Below, in pieces: positions 24,605-35,897 of a stretch of DNA of 64,000 nucleotides; the stretch's first letter is position 1; each line of letters starts with the position of its first letter. The translations under genes were made by a program, and so were the position numbers. The stretch is from Apiospora phragmitis (taxonomy: Eukaryota; Ascomycota; Sordariomycetes; Amphisphaeriales; Apiosporaceae). Below the pieces are notes generated by a model. The model ran no database searches and was not told the DNA's origin. It saw nothing but the letters and a program-made list of their open reading frames with translations. The stretch spans positions 1,240,001-1,304,000 of the forward strand of contig JAQQWL010000015.1 in assembly GCA_038363925.1 (NCBI GenBank). Direction: 5' to 3'.

Positions 24605-25146
24605 GGCCGGTGTCGAGCAGGGCTTGGTCATCACGCTGGGCTGTGTACCGAGTCTACGTACTTGGTTCAAGACGGTCCTCCCCGCATTTCAATCCATGAC
24701 GTCGAGTGGTGTCCTCATCTTCACCTCAAGGTCTCTCGGCAGTTCCACGGGTTCCAAAGCCGACAGCAACAAACCGAGCTCGGATCGGTGTTATGATCAG
24801 GGGCTCCAGCCCCAGATGCATCATTATCACGTCTCGGTGGAGGGTATCGGGGACTAGTCTATGGTGCCGGGCAGTCAGATTTGGCAGACGAACAATGTTA
24901 CCATCGGCACCAGCTCAATCATGCAGAACTCACCCGCAGCTGCCAGGCTTGGTGGTTTACAGAGGGGCGAGTAGGCTATGATGAGGGCGGAACGGGTACT
25001 ACGAGGAACCAGCGCGTTATCAACCAGTTATACTTTGTCAGCAGCCCTGAACTACACGTATGCAAGAATACAATGAAAGGGCGCATGGCAGGGGGCTGGA
25101 CAGATTAGATTCTGTAATAATGGAGATGTCCTCTCCCATTCTCAGC

Positions 25147-26998
25147 TCATCTAGACACACCCTTGAAACCTGACTGGTTAATCTGCCCATCAAGACTTTG
25201 GACTTCATCCCAGAACGCCCTGACTTGCACCAAGAACGCTCCATCTGACCATACAAATTGCTTCAGCACTCCAAGCGTTCCTGGCCACGATGTATACAGG
25301 CCTTTGAACCTGGCCGCGTGGTTGGAGCGCAGTAAAGCGACGTAGCTAGAACGTACTGTGCCCCTGGGAGCAAATGTGCCGCCGATATAAATGGTCCAAA
25401 GAAGGAGGTCCGGGTCGTCATCCCATAGGCTTTCATTGTTGGTCTGTTGCAGTACTCGAAGTAGTTGTGACGAAATTTCAGACTGTGGATTGTAGGGTAA
25501 GCAACGATCAACACAAATTAGGAGAATCAAAGAAGCTCTGCATCTCGTAGAGCCTCTGGCTAAGTAATGACGATCTTGGCCATGGAGAATAGTATGATAT
25601 TGAGAGGTGCATCACTCACTGGAAACACGGCAGCACACCAAACCGAGCAGCATAACATAACAGAGCATATATACGCTGCAAGACGAAAACACCCCATTGT
25701 AGGTTGGAGATGCCTCAAGCCCGCAAGCCGGGACTGGATGGAGGCAGTCTGATCGTTTATAAGCGCCATATCAGCGGGGTTGTTCCTAGAGTATATGGGA
25801 TGGTCTCGAATCCATTGCAAGGCCCGAACGTCCTTGAAGACCTCCAGGAACTCATTGTTAAACAAATGGGATCGAAGCTGAAATCCTGTGGGGATATCGA
25901 AGAAGTCTGCGGGAAGTGCTTCCCTGGTCTATTGTAGTTCGGCAAAGGTCGTATGGTCCACGATGCGACTAGACCCTGATAGTATTGAGGCGTTCAGATC
26001 TTGCCTTTCGGGATTTATGTAAGTAAGTTGCATGACGATATCGGGTCAGGCATTACCCACCAGAATATTGCCCGTTTGATGCCGTCAGTGAGGGGGATGC
26101 TCTCCTTGCGGCAGAGCTCAAGCAACTGCCGCACAGCCCCTAAGTGAAGTTGCACCTGAGATGTCTTCCCAAAGCGGGCCTAAGTACCAAATATTATCAG
26201 CTGCAGGCAATCTTAGAGAAGCGGGCGGAGGCCCCCGTGGAGTAGCAAGTTGTATGGATGAACAAACCTCAACTCCTGCCAGTAGCAAAATAGCGCCAAT
26301 GGCAGATTCCGTAGTAGCTTCGTTTCGGTGGCTCACTCTCTCACGGATGTGACTGATGGCTTGACCCCGATACCCGAGGCATTCCCCGTCGATTTTGCCT
26401 TTGGTTGTCGCTATTGCAAGCGAAAGCATCACGGCATTGAGCAGCGCCGGGTCGACGAAACCAGTGCGGAAAACGCAGCGAAAGTGCTGGAATGTCCAGT
26501 CCTCAGCAATCGTGAAGACCGGCTCAGCGGCACAGCTAGCCTCGCCTGTTTGTATATCTGTGAGCAGCCTGTTCGAACGGAGTTTTCGGTAATGTATAAG
26601 GGTGTTCGGGCTTACGAGTGCTGAGCAAGGCCTGCAGTCTCGAAGAGTTGACTGCGAGCGTCTGGAACGGATCCAACGCACCCGCAGACAATGAGGAGCA
26701 TATTAGCGGGCCCGTGTGCGTCTTCTTGCATCTCGGCTTCTTCCGAGGCACAAGGTCTTTCGATGTCGCCACACGGAAGTTGTCGCCGGCCTCTTGCTGG
26801 AGCTTCCGCTTGTTCTCGAGAGCGTACTTGACTGCGTGTGACCGGGCTTGCCGCCTTGTTGCTAGCTGTTTTGTATTACTCGCGGCACCTTGCACCGGAA
26901 CGAAGTGAAACCCCCCAGCTAGATGCGTATAGAAAGGGTCAGCAAGCAAAGACTAGTTCGGTTAGGGTTTCACTTCACCTATGCCACCTACCTGTCAT
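25147..26998 (-). CDS. fungal transcription-factor-domain protein with an in-frame stop
   Basis: Resembles the large family of fungal-specific transcription-factor-domain proteins (Fungal_trans_2/DUF3468 type) without a zinc cluster. Proposed start ATG 26998; a 7-nt first exon and the acceptor at 26919 give MTAGGFHFVPVQG, the usual start of the family, followed by a basic RRQARSHAVKYALENKRK region. Further exons 26616-26918, 26268-26557 and 26061-26179 join in phase and give FTIAEDWTFQHF, then LLLAGVEARFGKTSQVQLHL. Later blocks are SSRIVDHTTFAELQ, CRLAAYICS-like residues and WPGTLGVLKQFVWSD near the C-terminus. A TAG at 25929-25931 stands where the family usually has Trp after AELQ, so the gene may be inactive. 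Downstream exon limits are approximate. Confidence 0.7.
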
Positions 26999-27613
26999 AG
27001 GCTCGCTTGGAGTACTTCCTTCGGATTCTCGACCGGCGGGGGTCATTTTGCAAAATTTCACCGCAACGAATAATAGTCAGCTCTCGCGGTTAGAGTGGGA
27101 TGTCGTAGAAGTAAGATTATGGTCAAGGATGACAGGGATCTCTCGTACGTACTGGCGGGACCATTGTCCCATGCCTGCTTACGAATACACACAACTCAAC
27201 TCTCCGCTCGCTCTAGCGCTGATTGGATCCACGCCCCCTAACTAACCCCTTCTTGGAAGCATCTTCTTTCCCTTTTCGGCAGAAGCTCGTTTCCTCATTC
27301 GGGATCATCTACTTACCCGATTTGGAAGTGTGTTGTTCCCCTATGGAAATCACCTCATGCCTTTGACGTTAAGAGTATCCACAAGATAATCTTCTTCATG
27401 ACTCCTCGGGACCGTTTAGTAAAAGACCTCTTGAGTTGATAAGCAGTTGGCCATCATGAATTTGTCATCAGTCCACGAATCACCGGGATACAAAAACCCC
27501 CGTGCTCAAGCGACTCCGAGCCGAGTCTCATTGAAGTCCGAAATACCAGCAGCAGATACTCCCTACTCGAGTAAGATTCCACACAGTCGACCTACATCTA
27601 TTAGTCTCTCATA
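26999..27613. promoter_or_regulatory. divergent region between TF-domain gene and OYE gene
   Basis: About 615 bp that must carry both promoters. CT-rich stretch near 27240-27280; the OYE start codon follows a TCTCTCATA leader. No clear binding-site pair found. Confidence 0.35.
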
Positions 27614-28732
27614 ATGACTGAGTCACGCCTTTTCAAGCCGCTGAAGATAGGCAACATGGAGCTGAAGCATCGGATTGGTATGGCGCCATTGACTCGCCTC
27701 CGCGCCACGGCGGACCGCGTCCCGCTCCCCGTAATGAAGGAATACTACAGCCAACGGGCTTGTGTACCCGGCACCTTGATCATCAGCGAGGGCACCATCG
27801 TGTCGCCGGCAGCCGGTGGCGGGTGGCCCCACGCGCCGGGCATCTGGAGAAAAGACCAGGTCGCGGCCTGGCGGACCATCACCGACGAAGTGCACCGCAA
27901 AGGCGGTTTCATCTTCTGCCAGATCTTTGCTTTCGGGCCCGCGGCCGATACCGAGATAGCCGACAGGGAAGGGATTGTCGTCCTGGGGCCCAGCGCCATC
28001 CCGACGCCTGGGGAAGGCCACCCGGTGCCGCGTCCCATGACCAGGGAAGACATCAAGCAGACAGTGGAGGAATTCGCGGTGGCCGCGAGGAACGCTATCG
28101 ACGCGGGGTTTGACGGCGTCGAGGTCCACGCTGCCAATGGCTACCTCCTGGATTCCTTCATTCAAGACGTCAGCAACCGGCGCACGGACGAGTACGGCGG
28201 CTCCGTGGAGAACCGGTCTCGGTTCGTCGACGAGATCATGAAGGCTGCGGTCGAGGCTGTCGGTGCCGCTCGTGTCGGACTGCAGTTGAGCCCGTGGAGC
28301 ACGTTCCAGGGCATGGGAATGGCCGATCCGATCCCGCAGTACAGCGACGTCATCCATAAAGCGAACCGTCTGGAACTGGCCTACCTTCACTTGATCGAAT
28401 CGCGGATATCTGGCACCCAGGAGGTCGAGCGGACCGAAGGGCTGGACTTCGCATACGAGATCTGGGATCGGCCGATCCTGTTGGCCGGAGAGTTTCAGGC
28501 GGCGAATGCACAGAAACTGGTGGACGAAGAGTATCCTGGCAAAGACATCGTCATCGCCTTTGGGCGGTACTTCATCTCCAACCCAGATCTGGTGTACAGA
28601 ATCCAGAAGGGCCTGGTGCTGAGTGCATACGATCGCAACACTTTCTACACCAATTGGGCTGCGGGCTACGTGGACTACCAGTTCAGCCCGGAGTATCTAG
28701 CCGGCACGCATCCCCAGGTTGGATTGGCTTAA
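27614..28732 (+). CDS. Old Yellow Enzyme-family NADH:flavin oxidoreductase
   Basis: Intronless, 372 residues, complete (OYE members are about 370-400). FMN-dependent ene-reductases of this family reduce activated C=C bonds and sometimes act in secondary metabolism. Seen: N-terminal LFKPLKIGNMELKHRIGMAPLTRLRA; the FCQIFAFGPAAD block (usual QLWxxGR form altered); VEVHAANGYLLDSFIQD with the His-Asn substrate pair and the catalytic Tyr; RRTDEYGGSVENRSRF; and AFGRYFISNPDLVYRIQKG for FMN phosphate binding. The usual Arg in VRLSPW is Gln here (LQLSPW). It lies 13 kb left of the PKS cluster beyond the transposon island, so membership in the cluster is doubtful. Confidence 0.92.
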   Translation: MTESRLFKPLKIGNMELKHRIGMAPLTRLRATADRVPLPVMKEYYSQRACVPGTLIISEGTIVSPAAGGGWPHAPGIWRKDQVAAWRTITDEVHRKGGFIFCQIFAFGPAADTEIADREGIVVLGPSAIPTPGEGHPVPRPMTREDIKQTVEEFAVAARNAIDAGFDGVEVHAANGYLLDSFIQDVSNRRTDEYGGSVENRSRFVDEIMKAAVEAVGAARVGLQLSPWSTFQGMGMADPIPQYSDVIHKANRLELAYLHLIESRISGTQEVERTEGLDFAYEIWDRPILLAGEFQAANAQKLVDEEYPGKDIVIAFGRYFISNPDLVYRIQKGLVLSAYDRNTFYTNWAAGYVDYQFSPEYLAGTHPQVGLA

Positions 28733-31526
28733 TTTCAGATTTGTACAGATCTTATTGAATTGAGATATGGCGACATTTATCAGGACCACATCACATGTAC
28801 AGAAGCTAGAGTACCAATTGATTGATCGAGCATTCCATTCCATCATGAGATTTGGCCCCACCTGGACCTTCAGCGCTTATCAGTGATACATCCCTTGATA
28901 AGGGATAAGGTCACTCCACTCTACAGTGGGCTAGATAAATTTTGCTGGGCAAAGAATTTTCTTGTCTTTTTGCAACCTTCCATGTTGTTTACAAGCCTCC
29001 AACGATGCTCTCGCCTACAACATGCGACAGCAGCCTGCGAGCCGCAGCCCAATGTATTTAGGCTGACTATGTATGGTCCGGCTGTGGTAACTGACCCGGC
29101 CATATTTACTGACCAGCTTGAGGTATCAACCATTCAAGTGTTGCACCTGCTCCAGGTGTAGAGCTGTACCTCGCCCTCAATGTAAGCCTCATTCTCTTCG
29201 TTCTCCCCCTCACACGCCCTTCACATGATGAAAATTTAGCTTCAGAGGCTGTTTATGATCACTTATGATTAAACATTATCATTTGTTCTATCCTTTTCTG
29301 ATAACCGGCACCCCATTGCCCATGATGCACACACTATTGAGCGTTGTTCCCTCAGTCGCAACCGTTGACTAATAGATTGTCATCAGATGTGAAATCAACC
29401 TGCCTGTGTCGCGTAATAGGAGACTCATGACGATTATCTGGTACCGTTCATGACTCAGTACTGTCATGTGGCATTGTTCAAGACTGCCTGGCTGACTCGA
29501 GAGTACGAGCAAGGAAGTAGGTATTCCATGCAGACTGCACAGGGTTGCGTTGCCTTGGGTTGCGAATTCTCTGGTATGAGTAGACCTGTTAGAGTAGACT
29601 ATTTAGCTATCAAGTATTAAAATGAATACTAGACTTTTCGTCGCCATCTTGCCAGCTTCCTTAGCACACGCATGCCATCCCATTTCTGCTAGATGGATAA
29701 CTCCAAGTATTGAAGCGCACACTGTTTCTGTCCTCAGCTGATATGAGTTCGGATGAGCAATCACCGGCATCAGGAACCAGACTCGTCCAAAGGCAGACCT
29801 ATCAATTTAGTGGTAAGTATCTGATATCTGATATGGCCTGGCTGGTAGCGTCTTCATTATGGTCCGTCGGTGGAGATGCCTTCAATTAAGCTCAGGGGTA
29901 TCACGTGGCTAACTTGACGACATCATCTCGACCCCAATTGCTACCTGCGGCAGAATCCCGTACGTTTCGTGTCTAGTTCAGTTCTTTCGGTTGCTTCTCG
30001 ACATGATAATGTGTTTTGTTGGGTGGGGGTAAAGCATGGTAGTGCAGCGTTTGTTGTTGCGCTGACAGCAGCCCAGATAGGGGCTCATGCTAGGGCTGAA
30101 TGGTGAAGGGAGATTTGCGGTCAATGTACTGAATCTATGTTACATAAGGTGATGATACGTTGAACTTGTCGGCGTCTTTAGTCGAGTTTGTTTCTACAAG
30201 GCAGGCCCGTACAGCGAATCAGCCATTTGAGCCTCCTCAATCCAGTTTCCTGTACGGGTCAGTGAAATACGAGGTGTTACGCCAGTCTCAGAAATATGAA
30301 TGGGAGGACGTAGTGTGCTTCCTATTTTTAACGCAAAAACTTGTCTTGTGCTGCATCCTTTGGGCATTAGGGGGCGAAATTGAGACGAAGTGGTTGACCA
30401 CGTACATCCAACGGTAGTAGTGTTAAGCAAGCTTCAAATGGGCATGGTCCACAGGTCATAGATAGTCTGTAGTTAAGCAAGTTACCCATTGCTGTACATT
30501 CCATTCACGGCAATTGTACTAGTGATGCCAGTCGCTAGTTATGTATTACAATTTGCTTCCGCATGGATCGCTACGCTGTAACATACACAAGGTGTAAGTG
30601 ATGGTAGCCAAGGGTTGTGTAGGATGATATGGAATCTACTGTCATTAGTGTGAAGCCAGAGGAGGAGGAACAACTGTCTTTTCGTCAGATGTAGGATTGG
30701 CCACGAATGCTTCGAGTTTGATTGCCACTGCTATCAATGCCTTGCGTATGGGAGAGAGTGTAGTAGTTGATGTGACCCAAAGGTGTGTGTATGGTGGGCA
30801 AGCTTAGGTGCTCACCCATTGTCCCAGTCCAAGCACCATAGGGACCAAAGATGCGAGGGTAGGTACATAAGGCCTAATTACAGCTTGATTTCCCATCAGC
30901 AAGCAGTCCCCACCATCCGACGCAACAAACATAGCCGTCCTGGTCAGATGGTTCAGTTGGATAACAACCAAATCCCACTAACTCCGCACAAAAGACCACC
31001 ACTTCGAATCCGACCCGAAGCAAAAGAGAAAACAGGGACTGCTCCAGGCGCGAGATGGGAAATCGGTAAAGAACTAAATACCCGGACGACGCATCGAAGT
31101 AAGAGACCTAGTGGCTCTGAAGATGGCGGTCTACGAAGCGAGCTTGACCAGCTCGTGGAGAAGGGGGCCCAACAGCCTGGGTGCTGATGTTGGGCCTGAA
31201 GAGAACCGGTGCCAGGCCGGGGTTTCCTCTTTTGGCTGATTCGTCTTACTCTTCCTAATAGAATTTATTTAAGTTAGCTCCATTAGGTTAGTATGATCAT
31301 TAACTCCTGGTAACGACCATAAATTTCAAGTGGGTGTCTTGTCTTGTTATTAATTGTTTAGTGTCTATAAAGTTTCCATATTGCATTGGCTCAGTTCCTT
31401 CTTCGTCCTGCCTCCCGAATATCGTCAAATCTTCTTTCCAATAGATGGAGCTGACTTTTTATCAGACTCATCAGCATATGGGGTCTGTTCAGTGTCAGCA
31501 GCGCTTGGTAGCTCAATGTCTATCAG
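28733..31526. other. long intergenic region
   Basis: About 2.8 kb without a supported gene. A 134-codon frame (30783-31187) lacks features and is rejected. Confidence 0.4.
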
Positions 31527-32533
31527 TCACGGCCATTGCGAATCCAAGACGCCAGCCGGCCCGCTATCGCTGCCATCGTAAGAGGCATTCACGAACAGAG
31601 TATGCGAGCCAGGGACAAGTGTGTTAGCATCGTCGTGGCAGTGACTCGTGCTGCAGAAGCCTTGCCGGGAGTACCTCTCTATCTTTTCGGTCTTGGCCTT
31701 GGCCGACTCGGCGTCGTCGTCCTCGCCTCGGAGCAGATTCGGCAACTTCTCGATCACTACAGACTTTTCGGTGTCAATGTTGCTGAACTGATGGAGACGC
31801 GGGCTCCTCCTGCGGGAGGAGGTGTCGTCTTTCCATTTCACGAGCTTGCAGCCCCAGGCTTCGTGGATGTGGCCGAAGCAGTGGATCAGCGGTCTGGCCC
31901 GGGCTACGGCCCCAAAGAGCAGGGGGCAGCCGGCTCTGGTGTTCCAATCCGTGTAGTCGAAGATGCCGCCCGGAGGCCCGTGTGTCATGACGGCCTGGGC
32001 GGCGTCCGCGATGGCGAATTCGTGCCCTTCGTCCTCGGGGTACTGGAATGCCCGGCCTAGAAATGCCGCTGGCGTCCAGGGGCTCGCGTAGACCCGCAGG
32101 CACGCACCGTTCTGCAGGGTGAACTCGTAGTTGACCTCGTCGAGGAAGACGATGCCGGCACCCTTGGCCTGGTCGATCAGTCGTCTGGGCTCGCCGAGGG
32201 GGCCCAAACTGCTGCGCCGCCTGTTCGGGCTCCATGTTCGACCACTTGCCTTCTCTCTTTATCAATTCCGCTAAATGCTTATCGAAGTTGGCCTCGTCTA
32301 TCCCAATCGAAGTTGGCCTCGTCTATCCCAAGGTCGTGGTTGCCAGCGCATGGCAGCTTCAGAGGCGCGGGCAGCCGGCTCAGCAGGTCGATGGTCCTGT
32401 GGTAGTCGTCTGTTCTGGAGTATTTGGTCAGATCACCGCAGTGTATGACGACATCTGCCTTGTGTGCTTCCTTCACATCGAATACCCGACCGTGGGTATC
32501 GGAAACAACGAGGATTCTGGTCTTAATGGCCAT
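31527..32533 (-). pseudogene. calcineurin-like metallophosphoesterase, frame broken twice
   Basis: A member of the MPPED-like fungal phosphoesterases. All metal-binding blocks are present: VVSDTHG, HCGDLT, GNHD, a THGPPGG block and GHIHEAWG, across three frames. The first break is a 25-bp tandem duplication at 32281-32330 just after the GNHD block. The second is in a five-base G run (C on the coding strand) at 32198-32202. Between them the protein continues in a third frame. The start ATG 32533 gives MAIKTRILVVSD. The domain order is preserved and no residues appear lost, so inactivation is recent, or one or both breaks are assembly errors. Substrate is unknown. Confidence 0.85.
32281..32330. 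repeat. 25-bp tandem duplication
   Basis: Two exact copies of a 25-bp unit (32281-32305 and 32306-32330) within the metallophosphoesterase frame, shifting it by one base. Confidence 0.95.
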
Positions 32534-32996
32534 GGTGGGCTATCAATAAGCAACGTCAATGTGTTACTGAATAATGGTAGTACGTGTAAAAGATTGTATG
32601 GTAATTATGTGTCCTTGTAAGCAGCATATGCTCTTTGTTCTCTTCTAGACTTGGTTCAATGCCATTGAACTCGGTCACCCAGGAAGAAGAAAGGTTCCCA
32701 AGGTGGTTGTTGCGTCTCAGTGTTATGAACCTAGCAAAGAAGGCATTGTATCACGTAATATGTCTGGTAGTAGGACACAGCTTGGCTGTATTGGTCAAGC
32801 ATGATGCGTACTGAGAGGCGAGATCTTTTGATAGTCTAGCTATGGACAGCCGAATCACTACAACCCATTGGCAAGGGAGGAGCATGATTCTCAAAGAACC
32901 CGCGAGGCCAACAATCCGACCTCTTACGCGTGCTGTGGTTATATCTTGTCCCAAAATGCTATATGATGGAACCGACCTTGTCCTCCTCCAGTCGTT
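32534..32996. other. intergenic region, no gene seen
   Basis: Upstream of the phosphoesterase gene and downstream of the next minus-strand gene; nothing else seen. Confidence 0.4.
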
Positions 32997-33691
32997 TCAC
33001 CAAAAAGCCACTTTGGCAATTTCAGCCGGTACTTTGTAATACCCAGAAGGGACTTCGTCTTCTGCCGGCCCCTGAGTAGAGAAGGCTCTGATAAGGACGA
33101 TCTCTTTCTTCTCGAGGTTTAGGCTTATTCCACAGGCCTCATCACCAGCCGAGTCAGAGCCGCCAGATGACTCGACGACCTTCTGGAAGATGTGTTTGGC
33201 GTCCTCTGCGGTCATTTTTGCATCTTTCGCCTTGATCTCTGTAATCTCGAGTGACCACGAGGCCTCTGTCTCTCCCCTGAAAAGGCCAGAAACTTCCTCG
33301 CCAGTCTCATACAATTTTATATCCGCAGGGGCTTCTATGAACGGGGCTGTAGCATTCTGCAAGTCGAAATGGGCATGGGACTTGTAGAAACTATCAACCA
33401 CCGGTGGCGCGGGCCATTCTGATGGAACGAACATGTAGGTCAGCCTGTGGATGCAAATATTGGTATACTTTAGATAGTGGGGAGTGAGCTAGCATTTGAA
33501 GCCGTTTTTCGAAGGGAAATGAAAATAGGGTGTAATAGTGTACACATGATCGAAAGGGGAAGGGGTCTCGTACCCAGCAGGAAGAGTCGGCGGAGATCCG
33601 CCGTCACGTCTCGTCCATCTTCGCTTATGATTTGGCCCGCCAATCCTCGCTTAACAGCTCCATCTCGGAAGGCTTTAATGCCAACTGGCAT
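32997..33691 (-). CDS. hypothetical protein, two exons
   Basis: Exon 1 starts MPVGIKAFRDGAVKRGLAG (33691) and runs to a GTACGA donor near 33571. Exon 2, after an acceptor near 33412-33435, ends at 32997 with KVPAEIAKVAFW. Choosing the acceptor CCATCAG keeps phase. The second exon is acidic, with a repeated EDAK/KDAK motif and no membrane segment. I do not recognise the family. The gene sits directly against the RIP island, only about 75 bp from the first inverted repeat. Confidence 0.5.
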
Positions 33692-33768
33692 GAGTTGAGT
33701 GTCGGCAACTTTAACCAGCTCCGCGTTCTTCTTATAGTAGAAGTATGCTAATTCAATAACGTAAGCCA

Positions 33769-35657
33769 GCTGACGGTGCTACGGTCACCCCATACAACGG
33801 CGACCCCAAAAACTAATAATAATATTACATAATAATAATACGAATAATTTAATTAAAAATTAATATAAAATTCTAAAAATACCGTTTTAGTCTTGAAACG
33901 CTTTTATAACACCCTTAATCTTAAATTTAAAGTTAAATTTAATTATAACAGCTTCCGACGCCGACGATAAAAGAGTAATAGCCTAGGGTTCTAGTATAAC
34001 GCTATTTATTTCCCTTTTATCTACTATAATATCTCGTATACGTATAAATTTCTAATTAAGGTTAAGTATTACTCTTTTCCTCTTTTTACCTCTTTTTTTC
34101 TTTAAATTACCTTTTAAAAGTGACTTCTCGTGTTTTAATTAGCCGATCTAGCCGTTTAAAATATTTAAACTCTTTTAAAGCTTCCGGAATAAAACCTAGC
34201 GTGTCGCGCTATTAAAAATAATATTATTATTATTAAGCGTATCCGTTAATTCTTTAATCTAGCGGCTAGTTATAGGTATTAGTAACGTTATAAAGGAGAA
34301 TTATTTATTAAAAACGTTAAGGGGAGGCTTAGATAGTTCTACTTCTACCTGGTCTTTTATCCTCCGGTTCTAGCTATTAAAAGGCTTATTAATATTACGA
34401 GGGAATATATTAGTTATAATTTAGCCGCTAGCTATTATATACGGCCGAAAAATAAACTTTTTAATTAGCTTATAATATTAATAAAAGTCCCTCTTATTTA
34501 TATTTATATTATTAAGCCTTATATAATATAAGTTATTTTTTAATAATAAGTATTTTTTAATATATTAAAAAGATTAAGATCTAGGGGTTATAATAGGTGC
34601 GATAAATATGCCGGAAGGAAGAGAAGCTATATTTTATACTTTAAACACGTTATAATAAAGTCCTCGCTTACGTAGCTAGCGTAGTTATCTAAAATAATAA
34701 GCCGCTACTAGTCCTCGTTTTTAGGCTTTATATAAGGGATGAAGACCTTATTTAGCCACACTAGGGCCAGCTTTTTATTAGTCTAGCCTTTAAGGAATAC
34801 CGTAAAAACTTAATCCTTTATAGCATCCGTTAACGAGTCCTCCTTCTCTAGAAATTATTACTACTAGACTTATTAACCTTTAAATATAATAAGAGGCGGC
34901 AAGGCTTAGCTTAAAACGTTATTATATTCGACCGTAGAAGCCTATAACTAATATTCTTTTTATTTTAATAAGTTTAATAATTATTATATTTATTTTATAG
35001 CCGAGCTAATTACCGATCTCGTTAATATTAAACCGAAACTCTAGAGGGATCGATTTTAAAATAAGATTATTAAGCCGCTTAAAAAACTCGATAATTTTCT
35101 TTATAAAAGTTACGTTAAGCTTTAAAAAAATTATACTTTTAAAAAAAATATTATTAATAAATAAATAACGAGTAATAAATTTTTTAATTTAATATTTACC
35201 GAATATTATATTAATCTTATTAATTTAAAAAATTCGTTAAACGAATATTTAAAAAATAAAGTACGCCGGTAAGTAGCTTAAATTATATTACATAAAGTAT
35301 TAAATTACCATTTAAAACTCTTCCGTTATTATTAAAGCTTAGAAGGACTTATTCCGTTATTTTATAGTTTTACGGCTATAAATCCGAGCCCTTAGAGTTA
35401 TTTTAAGGATATTATACTTCTCGGCGGCTTATTTTATTAACGAGCTATTTATAATATCTTAAATCGCGCGTTATAATATTAACTCGTTAAGTTTACGGCT
35501 TATTAAAAAGAGGAAAAGAAAAGAAAAAAGATAGTATTATTTAATTAATTATAAATTAAAAGCTAACTAATTTATATATTAATTTATATACAATATTATT
35601 AGGAGCTATTTAAATTTAAAGGTCGCTATTATATAGGGTAACCGTAGCACCGTTAGC
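33769..35657 (-). mobile_element. pogo/Fot1-like transposon relic, element 1
   Basis: Terminal inverted repeats of about 37 bp are readable: the left (33769-33806) contains ACGGTGCTACGG and the right (35621-35657) contains its inverse CCGTAGCACCGT. The interior is very AT-rich with few CA/TG dinucleotides. On the minus strand DDE-1 blocks survive: WLNKVFIPYIKPKNED, RLIILDNYASYVSEDF, LLFLPAYLSHL and PLDLNLFNILKKY, with frequent TAA/TAG. Length about 1.9 kb is usual for Fot1-type elements. Confidence 0.8.
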
Positions 35658-35897
35658 TAGCTTACCTTATAAGTAAATTAAATATATAAGTGAATTAAAT
35701 ATTTCCGCTATATTTTATTTAAATAACCTTTATATTTAATTTCTTTTATAATATAATATAATCGGTACTTAAAAAGAGAAGTAAATGCTTTTAACTTTTT
35801 AAGCGCTTTAAAATAACTTAAAATTAAGTCTCTAGCGTGTAGCTCTAATATATAAAGTCCCTTATATAACCCTCCGTAACCGACGGCTTAGTCTCTT

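Larger units (their letters stand above)
22905..24857 (+). pseudogene. rearranged SAT4/rhodopsin-family pseudogene
   Basis: A second SAT4-family gene, dead. Family blocks on the plus strand are VRFYVKRKTRLLWWDDWT (about 22950-23000), YLWGLGKHDLE, ARISAVLLLIRIFGTKK (ending near 23315), then, about 1.1 kb later, FVYKLNMPFQRKLGLILL (24401 on), a DIQYRTSLL block, VWAGVEQGLVITLGCVPSL and a Ser-rich tail ending 24857. The block that should lie between them (WVKWYLVVFTSIQTALVIVEA) is on the opposite strand at about 23.73-23.60 kb. Frameshifts occur, one caused by a 23-bp tandem duplication at 24559-24604. Confidence 0.75.

Noticed and set aside
27623..28390. 255-codon open frame on the minus strand.
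   Set aside because: Antisense shadow of the OYE gene; high-GC codons leave the opposite strand open.
30783..31187. 134-codon open frame in the intergenic region.
   Set aside because: No domain, no signal peptide, no splice context, and a basic low-complexity composition as in random frames.
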